A DNA stretch of 25,929 nucleotides from a virus. Where the stretch lies: positions 1 through 25,929 of IMG/VR virus record IMGVR_UViG_3300032050_000717, one strand, 5' to 3'. Numbering within the stretch: the stretch's first letter is position 1; each line of letters starts with the position of its first letter. A model generated the notes under the pieces. That model made no database searches. It was not told the origin of the DNA and saw only the letters and a program-made list of their open reading frames with translations. Shown here piece after piece: positions 12,110 through 20,992 of the stretch. The position numbers and the translations under genes are program-made.

Positions 12110-14313
12110 TGGCAGTACAAGCCGCAGTCAAAGATGCGTTTACTTTTGTAGGTGGCCTCAATACTGAAGGCGGCTTTTTTGTCACGCCTGAAAACTCTTG
12201 GAAAGATGGCGTTAACGTAGTGCCTTTAATTGATGGCAGCATTGAGCGTAGAAGTGGTCTTGATTACGAGACTAACTATACTCTTGCTGCTTTAAACATT
12301 ACAGCAGAACAAAAAAATACGTGGGCATTTACTACAGGTACATGGTCTAGTGTTGGAGGCAACTCTAACCTAGACTTCATGGTTGTGCAAGCTGGCACTA
12401 CACTTCACTTCTACCGTGCAGCATCGGGTACTGTAAGCAACACTAAAAAATCGTTCACAGTTAATTTAGCATCTTACACTGCTCCCGGTAACCCAGACAC
12501 TGCTGGTACTTCTATTTGTAGCTTTGCATCTACGTACGGTAAACTCATTGTTACTAGTAAAAGCACGGAACCAATACTCATTACGTATGACAGTTCTACA
12601 GACACCATCACTGTAGCTACCATTACTATTCAAATCCGTGACTTCATTGGATTCCAAAGTCCTTACGCTATTAACGTTGAAAAAACTGCAGCAGAGTGGA
12701 CTAGTGCTGGTTTGTTAACACAAGCACGTTACAACCTATACAATCAAGGTTGGACGGACACACTCATTAATAGTTACGAATCTTCAACAGGTTCTTTACC
12801 TGCCAACAGTAAAAGTTGGATTTTTGGTAAAGACACTAACGATAACTTTAGTGCATCTGTTTTAAATAAACAAGATTTTGGTACGTCCCCTGCTCCTAAA
12901 GGCAGGTTTATTCTTAATGCTTTTAATCAAGTACGTAGTGGCATTACAACTACCATTGAGTATCGTCCTCGTGTGTGTGCATTCTTTGCAGGGCGTGTGT
13001 GGTATGCTGGTGTACCAACCACTGCACAACTAGGCACGGTATATTTTAGTCAGGTGCTAGATGATATTAATAAAGTAGGTTACTGTTACCAATCTAACGA
13101 TCCTACTTCAGAAGTTGTTAGCGATTTAGAAGATGATGATGGTGGTACAATTGAAATTCCAGATAGCGGTGAAATTTTAGATTTAAAACCATTAGGTCGA
13201 GGCATCATGGTTATTGCCACCAATGGTGTATGGTTTATCAGCGGCATTGATCGTGGCTTTACTGCAGCTAGTTATTCTGTAGAGCGTGTATCGTCTGTAG
13301 GTTGTGTATCTACTAAGAGTGTCGTGGTAGTTGAAGACGCACTAATTTACTGGTCTAACGGCGGTATTTACGCAGTGTCTCCCGGTAATACAGGTGCAGA
13401 GTTTTCTAGTCGTAACATTAGCGATCAGAACATTAAGACGTTTTATCAAAACATTCCTGTACTAAGCAAACTGTATGCTGAAGGCAGTTACAATGCTACT
13501 GATAAAGTAATGTACTGGCTATATTCATCTACAGAAACAACAAATACTAGTGAAGGGCGTTTTAATAAGAACACTATTCTTGCGTTAGATTTGCGCCTTA
13601 ATGCTTGGTATTGGTTTAGTATTGACACCACGTTAGGTGTTATTCCTGTATCGTTAGAAGTTACTAAAGAAACAAACGAAGCTGTACTTGTGTACGATGT
13701 GTACGCAGGTAATGATGACGTTAATCGTAGTACTGACGATGTTGTTGCAAATATTCCTGTGCTTAATGGCACAAAGAAAACATTTAAAATTGTAGCGTTA
13801 CATCCTGTATCTGCTAATAACTATTCACTTACATTTAGTGATTTCTTAAACACTAGAGATAGTGCAACTAAGTTTAAAGATTGGTACACGTTTAACACTG
13901 CTGGTGTAGAACAAAGTGCTTATTTTATTACAGGTTATAATATGGGAGGCAATGGCCCTGCTCGTATTAAAACAGGTATGTATTTAACAGTGTTTATGAA
14001 ACGTACAGAAACATCGTTTGATGCAAATGCTAATCCACTTAATGAAAGTGGTTGTCTAATGCAAAGCCGTTGGGACTTTACAGATAATAGTAATGCAGGT
14101 AAGTGGGCAGATGAAGTGCAAGTTTATCGTCAACCTCGTCCATTCCTAGCGGAGCCTTTCCAAGCGTTTGATGACGGTTATCCCCTTGTTATTAGTAAGA
14201 ATAAGTTGCGTGGTCGTGGTAAAGCTGTACAGTTTAAGTATGCTTCTCAGTCTGGTAAAGACATGAAGATTGTAGGCTGGACAGGAACATTTGTGGGTGC
14301 AACAAATGTTTGA
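12109..14313 (+). CDS. Tail tubular protein B-like nozzle protein (T7 gp12 type)
   Basis: A 734-residue protein forming the distal part of the short tail. I start it at ATG 12109 (TAATG overlap, AAAGG upstream); an in-frame GTG at 12091 would add only six residues. The N-terminus has TFVGGLNTEGGFFVTPENSW and DGVNVVPLIDGSIERRSGLD, the hallmark of gp12-type nozzle proteins, which open with a GGxxxxxP start and a beta-propeller platform. Later segments such as RVWYAGVPTTAQLGTVYFSQ, IMVIATNGVWFISG, and VVEDALIYWSNGGIYAVSPG are propeller blade repeats. The C-terminal third is beta-rich. Length is close to T7 gp12 (794). It is followed by a four-gene ejection module. Confidence 0.85.
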   Translation: MAVQAAVKDAFTFVGGLNTEGGFFVTPENSWKDGVNVVPLIDGSIERRSGLDYETNYTLAALNITAEQKNTWAFTTGTWSSVGGNSNLDFMVVQAGTTLHFYRAASGTVSNTKKSFTVNLASYTAPGNPDTAGTSICSFASTYGKLIVTSKSTEPILITYDSSTDTITVATITIQIRDFIGFQSPYAINVEKTAAEWTSAGLLTQARYNLYNQGWTDTLINSYESSTGSLPANSKSWIFGKDTNDNFSASVLNKQDFGTSPAPKGRFILNAFNQVRSGITTTIEYRPRVCAFFAGRVWYAGVPTTAQLGTVYFSQVLDDINKVGYCYQSNDPTSEVVSDLEDDDGGTIEIPDSGEILDLKPLGRGIMVIATNGVWFISGIDRGFTAASYSVERVSSVGCVSTKSVVVVEDALIYWSNGGIYAVSPGNTGAEFSSRNISDQNIKTFYQNIPVLSKLYAEGSYNATDKVMYWLYSSTETTNTSEGRFNKNTILALDLRLNAWYWFSIDTTLGVIPVSLEVTKETNEAVLVYDVYAGNDDVNRSTDDVVANIPVLNGTKKTFKIVALHPVSANNYSLTFSDFLNTRDSATKFKDWYTFNTAGVEQSAYFITGYNMGGNGPARIKTGMYLTVFMKRTETSFDANANPLNESGCLMQSRWDFTDNSNAGKWADEVQVYRQPRPFLAEPFQAFDDGYPLVISKNKLRGRGKAVQFKYASQSGKDMKIVGWTGTFVGATNV

Positions 14314-14596
14314 TGTATTTTGGGAAGACGAAGACGGCACATTAAAGTTTCAGCATCACATGGGCCGTGTTTATGCACATGCCGTTACTAATAATTGGAA
14401 CAAACGTGTATACATGAAATGCCTAGACGTATGGCACGTTGCAAAAGAAGAATTAAGAGAAGCAGGGCACAATGAAGTGTTTGTAATTATTCCTGCTGAT
14501 AACAAAAAGTTACGTAAGTTTGAAACAATCTTTGGCTTTAAACCTGTTAAACAGATTAACAATGCTCTGTTAATGGTTTGTTCAACGGAGAAATAA
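14306..14596 (+). CDS. Small GNAT-like protein in the T7 gp13 (internal virion protein A) position
   Basis: A 96-residue protein. ATG 14306 overlaps the nozzle gene by eight bases; an upstream in-frame TTG (14291) adds five residues only. The end, NEVFVIIPADNKKLRKFETI followed by FGFKPVKQINNALLM, resembles the C-terminal strands of GNAT acetyltransferases, where a residue pair is followed by a bulky GFK turn. The N-terminal acetyl-CoA loop (Q/RxxGxG/A) is absent, so catalysis is unlikely. T7 gp13, encoded after gp12, is known to be distantly related to acetyltransferases and assists assembly of the internal core. The homology is inferred from position and C-terminal pattern. Confidence 0.55.
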   Translation: MFDVFWEDEDGTLKFQHHMGRVYAHAVTNNWNKRVYMKCLDVWHVAKEELREAGHNEVFVIIPADNKKLRKFETIFGFKPVKQINNALLMVCSTEK

Positions 14597-14597
14597 A

Positions 14598-15071
14598 ATG
14601 GGAATGGATCCAATTACTCTAGCATACATTGCTATCGGTACTCAAGCTGTAGGCACTATTGCTAGTGCAAATGAACAGCGCAAAGCGGGAAAAGCAGCAC
14701 AGCGTCAGTACGCAGCCGAAGAACGAAAATCAGAAGTGCAAAACGTTCGCTCAGTACGTCAACAAATTCGGGAAGCTCGTCTAGCACAAGCATCTATGAC
14801 TAACGTAGCTGCACAAACTGGGGCTATGGGTAGTAGTGCACTTGCTGGTGGTGTTAGTAGTGTAGGTTCTCAATTGTCTGGCAACTTAAACTACATGCAA
14901 CAAATTGCTAAAGAAAACACTGCTATTGGTGCAGCCGCTGCTGCAGGTGCACAAGCTAGTAGTAACGCTGCAATTTATGGTTCTATTGGTCAACTAGGTG
15001 GAACTATCTTTAGTACTATGGGGCCTAAAGCATTACGTGCCCCTGCCCCTACTATTGATACTAGCCGGTAA
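14598..15071 (+). CDS. Internal virion (ejection) protein, T7 gp14-like
   Basis: A 157-residue protein starting one base after the previous stop, with GGAG before ATG 14598; ATG 14604 is an alternative. It opens with a hydrophobic helix (ITLAYIAIGTQAVGTIASAN), continues as a long charged helix (NEQRKAGKAAQRQYAAEERK, VRSVRQQIREARLAQASM), and then becomes Gly/Ala/Ser-rich with small-residue runs (GAAAAAGAQASSNAA), and ends Pro-rich. T7 gp14, which forms a pore in the outer membrane after ejection, has this kind of composition and lies in the same place. Size is somewhat smaller than T7 gp14 (196). Confidence 0.7.
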   Translation: MGMDPITLAYIAIGTQAVGTIASANEQRKAGKAAQRQYAAEERKSEVQNVRSVRQQIREARLAQASMTNVAAQTGAMGSSALAGGVSSVGSQLSGNLNYMQQIAKENTAIGAAAAAGAQASSNAAIYGSIGQLGGTIFSTMGPKALRAPAPTIDTSR

Positions 15072-15088
15072 TAAATAGAGAATACATA

Positions 15089-18000
15089 ATGGAACTATAC
15101 CAAGACGACGCAGCACCGGAAGAGCAACAACCTCTGTACACAGAGGCAGATACTAAATCCGAAGTAGATCCTACACGGGGGGATTATTCTATTGTAAAAG
15201 CCATTGCTGCCACTGCAACAGGACAGCCTTTAGATGCTGGTTCTGTTGAGTTTAATTCTTTTGTAGATAAAACATGGCGCACCACTGTACCTCAAAATAA
15301 TGCCGTTGATTATGAAGCGTTACAAGCTGCTGCTGCACGTAACGATCCTTACAGCATTGAAGCACTAATTAGTAGGCTAAATGACCGTATTCGCATGCAC
15401 GGTGAAATTTCATCTCAAAATGCAGCAGATGTAACTAAAAAACTTAAAGAGCTTACAGATTTAGCTGTAGAAAATGCTGCTGTTAAAAACCAAGCCGTAC
15501 TACTTAATAACACACCAGTAAAAATTGCAGAGTCTACTGATCGTATTTCTAAACGCTTAGCAGCCTCTGCTGAACTTGAAAAAGCTTTAAAAGACGGACA
15601 AAGTATTTGGTCTATTGGTAAAGGTTTATTATACGAGCTTACCCCGTTTGCTGCATCACAAGGCCCAGCTATTGATGATGTTGCAGTTAAAATGGGTGTT
15701 CCTAAAGACTACATTAGCCGTACAGATGGGCGTTCGGTTACTCGTAGTTATTTGCAATCATTATTCCAAGCACAACCAGAAGAAGAAAAAGCAGCTTTCC
15801 TAACAAAGATGTACACGCTCCTTAAAGATGCGTGGAACATTAGTGAGTGGCAAGCAGCACTAACTGTACAAGAAGTTGCTACTAATGAAGAACAAGTGTG
15901 GGGTGGTTGGTCTGATTGGCTAGATCGTATTGGTGTCGTAGGTACAGCATTAACAGGCACTGCGGCTGTTTTAAAAGCAGGTAGCTTGCTTAAGAGTGCT
16001 AAGGCTATTAATAACGTAGAACGAACCCTTGCAGCAGGTGGTGGTAAAAGCGCCATTGTATCTGCTGAAAGTACGAAGATTGCGGCTGAAGTAGCTAACA
16101 GAATGCGTGTACAGGCACTTGGAGTTGTTGCAGGTGAAGTAACTGGTGTATCTGCTGTACTTGACCTAGCCAAACTAGTTAGTGTCAACGCGGCTAAAGT
16201 GTTGCCTGATGTAATTACAACTGCTGCTGATGACTTGCAAAAAACTATTCGCCAGCCTGTAGACCGTTTAATTAGTGATCTACAGAATGTAATTGCAACT
16301 AAAGGTGTTCGTGCCGAAGAAGCGGCAATTGAACTTGCAGCAATTGAGCGTACCTACTCAAAAGCTAACAACCCTAACATTCACTCAGTAGATCCATTTA
16401 CAATGTCTGCTGATGGATTAACTATTTCTGGTAAAGTATTTTATAAACCAGATAATGCTTCTGCATTCCTTACTAAAGAAGCAGCAGAGGCATACATTAA
16501 AGTTGCTGATCCAACAGGTAAGATGGGAATGAAAGTTGTGCCTGACACAACTAACACCTCATTTTTAGTAGAAGAGTCTGTTAAAAAAGATTTACAGTTA
16601 CGTAAAACTGCGTTAGAAGCACAGATTTTAGAAGCTATCAATGCTTTAAAAACTACCACACCTACAATACCTACACCAGTTGCTGTGGCTGATGTTCCTA
16701 TTCCGCGTGAGCTAGAGCTAGGTAAACCACGTTGGAAAACCGCTGGTCTTGTGTTTGAATCCGATATTGATAAAGCAGCTTATCAAGTTGGTAGTAAAAC
16801 TAAAATGAGTAAAAGTGACGCAGTTGTTAAAGAATGGCTACAAAAAGTTACGGGCTGGTCTGATGCGGCTATTAAAACACACGCTGCTAAAGTACGAAAC
16901 TTCATTAAAGAAAACGAAGACTTTTCGTTAGATGATGCAGGTAATATTTTAGTTGCAGATAATGTAAACGTAGCTAAAGCAGCTTACACTTTACTACCTT
17001 ACGAAAACGCATTTGATGCTATTAATAACACAAGTAACTTTATCCGCATCGGTAATGTTACAATGTCTAGTGGTGTGGCACAAAACGATGTGTTTAGTTT
17101 TATTAGTAAACTAGGTAAAGCACTAGGCATGGAGAACCGTCAAATTATGGTTCTTCAGTATAACGACATTAGAAATACAACAGATGTTAATCTTTTAGAA
17201 TTAAAAAAGAAATTTGATAAACATCAATTTGCTGGTGCACTACATATTCCACAAGGCCGTAATCGCAGCGTAATTATTATGCGCGACCAAATGCGCGTTG
17301 GTGAAGAGGGTGTAGGAGTGTCTCGTCGGCGTTACATGGAGACATTTGCACACGAGTACGCACACGCATTTGAAGAAGCGTTTAGTGTTGATCACGGTGT
17401 AACCATGATGAACAACTTTGAATCTTGGTTAAAAACTAAAGGTATTAAATACACAGGCGCGGGATCTAATATTAAACTATCAGATAAAGTTCCAGCAGAA
17501 GCAATGTTGGAATATAGGTCTATTACCAATGCTGCTGATTTAGTACATTTTATTGAAAAGTGGCATGCTGGTGACGTTGCTGATTTTAAAGTTTACCAAG
17601 AAAACTTTGCAAATTGGGCACGTAATTACAGCGAGTTTTTTGCAGAAAACTTTGCTAAATGGGCTTTTAGCGATGAGATTCCTACTACCATTTTAGGTCA
17701 AACATTTAAAAAACTAGTAGACGGTTTTAAACTAATTGTAGGTGCAGTTAACGGCTTACTAGAAGAAATGGGCATTGTTGCCGGTGTAGGTGCTGTAGAT
17801 AAAAATACTGCGCGTATGTTAAACGCGCACATTAAACTAGTAGAACAACAACGTGTTATTGCCGCAGCTAATTCTACCAACATAGAAAAAGCTAGCATGT
17901 CTATGCGTACACCTTTAGATTCTCTAGAAAGAGAACTAGAGGATGTAGCTAATCAGCTTAATGCCATTGAAGATGCAGAGCGAGGTCTTGCTACTGGTTA

Positions 18001-20992
18001 CGTAGTTGAGCAACCTATTAACCGCACATTAGATTACTCACTAATTGGTAAGTATTCTGACGAAGATATTAATAGCGCCACTCGTTTTGCAATGGGAGAT
18101 TGGGCACTATCTACCTCTAAAGAGTTGTACGGTCAACGTGTAGTAGGCATTGCACAACAAAGCCGTTACCAAAAACTGTTAACTAATTTTGTGCGTCCTT
18201 CTCTTGAGAGGCTTAGTAAAGCTGAGATGGTAGCACTCAACGATGCGCTAGTTCTTGGCGATAAAGAAGGTAAGGTATTCCAGCAAAACGAACTAGCTGG
18301 TATGGGCCTGTCTCCTAAAGCTCGTGAGGGCTATTACAAGGTACGTGCTCTGCGTGATGTAATGTGGCAGATTCGTAACGACGTAGCTGCTAAAGATATG
18401 ACACGCCGTGGTTATGTGCAACTTACTAGCCGTATTCCTCTAACAGAGGATGGTCGTTTGTTTGTTAAGCCTCGTGAAGTTGTAGAAGGTGACACTGTGT
18501 TTCTAGCAGACACAATGTCTCCTACTCGCATTACTGAAGAGTTCCTAGCAGAAAACCAACTGCGTGGTTACACGTTCTACGAAGTTGCTGAGCCTATTGA
18601 GATTGAAGGTAAGTTACGTCGCATTATTGCTTTCCCAGAAAACAGTTATGACACTGCTAAAATTACCAATGTGATTCCTTACCGTGCTGGTGAATATCGC
18701 CGTATCTATAGCGATGAATACTTTGTTAAGATTAAGTCTGTGTACGAAGTAGACGGCAAGATGGAAAAGGTTGTGCAGACACACCGCACTGCGGCTAGTG
18801 TTGCTGAGGCCAACGCTTATGTTAAAGCATTTAATGAAGCCAAAGCATTACACACTGCTGGTAGACTCACTGTTGCTGAAGCTAGTCGTCTAATGGAGCC
18901 GTATGGCTGGCGACCAGAAGACATTATGGCTGCTTTTGATAGCAATCGCTTTGGACAGTCTTTTGAGACAGAAGTTTTGTATACCCGCACCGATGACGAT
19001 TACATTAAAGAAACCATTGGTCTTTCTTCTAATTACTCTTCAAAGCGCGGTGACAAGGTGCTATCTGTGTTTGGTAAAGACACTGTAAACACTCTTAGCC
19101 CACTAGACAGTGTAGCTGCTGAAATTGGCAACACTGCTTATGTGGCTTCTACTACTGAATGGAGAGCAAGCCACGTAATTCGTTGGTTCAATACGTTCGT
19201 AGATATTTTACCTGAAAATGTGCGTACTATGACTCCTGACGCAGCATTTTTGTATATGGAAAACAACAAACAATTCTATGCAGGGCAAAGTAAACAACTA
19301 GCTACAGCTAGAAAAGTTCAGGAATATATTATTTCACAAATGAATATTCCTACTAAAGAAGAAAAAGACTACCTTGGTTTCATGCGTATAATTAGTGAGT
19401 CGTTAGAAGGCACTACTAGTAATAAAGCTGTTGCTAAATTAGGTGCTACTTTACGTGCAACTAAAGATTACCCTACATGGGCACGAACCATTGCATTCCA
19501 CAGCTTCTTTGCATTCAACGTTAACCAGTTTTTTATGCAGGGTATGAACGCGTTTAACGCAATTGCAATTAGCCCTTTACATGGTTTAAAAAGTGCTAAG
19601 TCTTCTGGGCTATATGCAATGGCTTTATTTAGCGATCAAGAGGATATTTGGCGCAATGTGGCTAAAGTAAACAACCTCACTAACCTTGGCTTAGGCATGA
19701 AGGAAGATGAGTTTGTGGAAGTTGTACGAGCAATTCGCCGTACTGGTCTAATGGATGGCATTAACACTACGAGCTTGTATGGTGCTGAAGTTGGCAAGTA
19801 CGGCATTTTTAATAAACTAACTCGACGTACTGCTGATTTTGCAGCAACACCATTTAATGCTGGTGAAGGTTATAGCCGATTAGTTAGCTTTGATATTGCA
19901 CGTAGAGAGTTTATCTCTGCTAATCCTGGAACTGCTTGGTGGACTGATGACAACCTAGCTAAAATTATGGAGCGTCAAGATAGTCTGACTCAGAACATGA
20001 CTCGTGCTAACACTGCTACATGGCAGCAAGGCTGGAAGTCTATTCCTACTCAGTTCGTTCAATATCAGGTAAAGCTGATGATGAACATTGTTCAGAGTTT
20101 GCTAGGCAACCCACGAGCATTTACACAAAAAGAAGCTGTACAATTACTAATAACACACACGTTAGTGATGGGTACTGCGGGTTCATTCTTGTGGCCTTTC
20201 CGCGATTTAGTGACTGACATGCTTCCTGAAAATATGTCTGAAAATGGACGTATTACTGTACAGCAAGGCGTGGTTGCTGGTGCAATTGCTGCACTAACTG
20301 ATGGTGAAGCTAAGCTGGCACTAGGTAGCCGCTTTAACACATTCAAATATTACGAAGACATTATTAAAGGACTCTTAGATCCTGAAAAAAGTTTTATGGA
20401 AGTAGCTGCTGGCCCGTCTGGTTTTGCTGCTTTACGTATATTAGGTGGTGTAGGTGAAGCCATTCAAATTGTTACTAAAGCACCTATGACTATGGACACA
20501 CTACAAATTGCTTTGACTGAGTTGGGTAAGAATAGCTTTTCGTTTATTAATAACATTCAAAAAGCCCGCATTGCAATGGCTAACTACAACCAAGTTCAAA
20601 GCAGTGGTGGTGATGCAATGTTCCGTGTTACAGACACTGAAGCATGGATGATTGGATTTGGCATTCCTCCTGTTGCACAAGAAAACTTGTCAATTATGTA
20701 CAGCAGCAAGAAGGCGCATGACGACGATATTAAATCGGCTGGTAAGGCAATTGGTAAACACGCAATGCTTGCACTCACTGCTTTACGTAATGGAGATGAT
20801 GAAGGGCACAGGACACACTCAGCAGTTGTACATGCCATTCTAAATACCTACACAGGATCAGACCTACAGCAACTATATCGAGAAGCTTACAAAACAGAAG
20901 CATTTACTCAGTATGAAAAAATGGTAACTGATCAAGCTGTAAAAGAGTGGAAGATTAAAGACATTACGACGGATATAGGAGTACAGAAATAA
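15089..20992 (+). CDS. Giant internal virion (ejection) protein with HEXXH metallopeptidase motif, T7 gp16-like position
   Basis: A 1967-residue protein, the largest gene here. It sits where T7 encodes gp15/gp16, the internal core proteins ejected to conduct DNA. Mostly helical and soluble, with hydrophobic stretches near residues 284-300 (VVGTALTGTAAVLKAGSLL), 1468-1500 (FFAFNVNQFFMQGMNAFNAI) and 1687-1706 (HTLVMGTAGSFLWPF). Residues 750-765 read METFAHEYAHAFEEAF-like, with zinc-binding HEYAH at 755-759. About 90 residues later, NYSEFFAENFAKWAF offers Glu849 or Glu853 as the third ligand, a gluzincin arrangement. No transglycosylase domain is seen in it; that activity is encoded separately downstream. 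The N-terminus is acidic and Gln/Glu-rich. Ejection role is likely, peptidase activity inferred. Confidence 0.75.
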   Translation: MELYQDDAAPEEQQPLYTEADTKSEVDPTRGDYSIVKAIAATATGQPLDAGSVEFNSFVDKTWRTTVPQNNAVDYEALQAAAARNDPYSIEALISRLNDRIRMHGEISSQNAADVTKKLKELTDLAVENAAVKNQAVLLNNTPVKIAESTDRISKRLAASAELEKALKDGQSIWSIGKGLLYELTPFAASQGPAIDDVAVKMGVPKDYISRTDGRSVTRSYLQSLFQAQPEEEKAAFLTKMYTLLKDAWNISEWQAALTVQEVATNEEQVWGGWSDWLDRIGVVGTALTGTAAVLKAGSLLKSAKAINNVERTLAAGGGKSAIVSAESTKIAAEVANRMRVQALGVVAGEVTGVSAVLDLAKLVSVNAAKVLPDVITTAADDLQKTIRQPVDRLISDLQNVIATKGVRAEEAAIELAAIERTYSKANNPNIHSVDPFTMSADGLTISGKVFYKPDNASAFLTKEAAEAYIKVADPTGKMGMKVVPDTTNTSFLVEESVKKDLQLRKTALEAQILEAINALKTTTPTIPTPVAVADVPIPRELELGKPRWKTAGLVFESDIDKAAYQVGSKTKMSKSDAVVKEWLQKVTGWSDAAIKTHAAKVRNFIKENEDFSLDDAGNILVADNVNVAKAAYTLLPYENAFDAINNTSNFIRIGNVTMSSGVAQNDVFSFISKLGKALGMENRQIMVLQYNDIRNTTDVNLLELKKKFDKHQFAGALHIPQGRNRSVIIMRDQMRVGEEGVGVSRRRYMETFAHEYAHAFEEAFSVDHGVTMMNNFESWLKTKGIKYTGAGSNIKLSDKVPAEAMLEYRSITNAADLVHFIEKWHAGDVADFKVYQENFANWARNYSEFFAENFAKWAFSDEIPTTILGQTFKKLVDGFKLIVGAVNGLLEEMGIVAGVGAVDKNTARMLNAHIKLVEQQRVIAAANSTNIEKASMSMRTPLDSLERELEDVANQLNAIEDAERGLATGYVVEQPINRTLDYSLIGKYSDEDINSATRFAMGDWALSTSKELYGQRVVGIAQQSRYQKLLTNFVRPSLERLSKAEMVALNDALVLGDKEGKVFQQNELAGMGLSPKAREGYYKVRALRDVMWQIRNDVAAKDMTRRGYVQLTSRIPLTEDGRLFVKPREVVEGDTVFLADTMSPTRITEEFLAENQLRGYTFYEVAEPIEIEGKLRRIIAFPENSYDTAKITNVIPYRAGEYRRIYSDEYFVKIKSVYEVDGKMEKVVQTHRTAASVAEANAYVKAFNEAKALHTAGRLTVAEASRLMEPYGWRPEDIMAAFDSNRFGQSFETEVLYTRTDDDYIKETIGLSSNYSSKRGDKVLSVFGKDTVNTLSPLDSVAAEIGNTAYVASTTEWRASHVIRWFNTFVDILPENVRTMTPDAAFLYMENNKQFYAGQSKQLATARKVQEYIISQMNIPTKEEKDYLGFMRIISESLEGTTSNKAVAKLGATLRATKDYPTWARTIAFHSFFAFNVNQFFMQGMNAFNAIAISPLHGLKSAKSSGLYAMALFSDQEDIWRNVAKVNNLTNLGLGMKEDEFVEVVRAIRRTGLMDGINTTSLYGAEVGKYGIFNKLTRRTADFAATPFNAGEGYSRLVSFDIARREFISANPGTAWWTDDNLAKIMERQDSLTQNMTRANTATWQQGWKSIPTQFVQYQVKLMMNIVQSLLGNPRAFTQKEAVQLLITHTLVMGTAGSFLWPFRDLVTDMLPENMSENGRITVQQGVVAGAIAALTDGEAKLALGSRFNTFKYYEDIIKGLLDPEKSFMEVAAGPSGFAALRILGGVGEAIQIVTKAPMTMDTLQIALTELGKNSFSFINNIQKARIAMANYNQVQSSGGDAMFRVTDTEAWMIGFGIPPVAQENLSIMYSSKKAHDDDIKSAGKAIGKHAMLALTALRNGDDEGHRTHSAVVHAILNTYTGSDLQQLYREAYKTEAFTQYEKMVTDQAVKEWKIKDITTDIGVQK

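Noticed and set aside
15748-16188. Minus-strand frame of 146 residues opposite the giant ejection protein gene
   Set aside because: Low-complexity Ser/Ala/Leu translation typical of antisense to Ala-rich helical proteins; no start signals.
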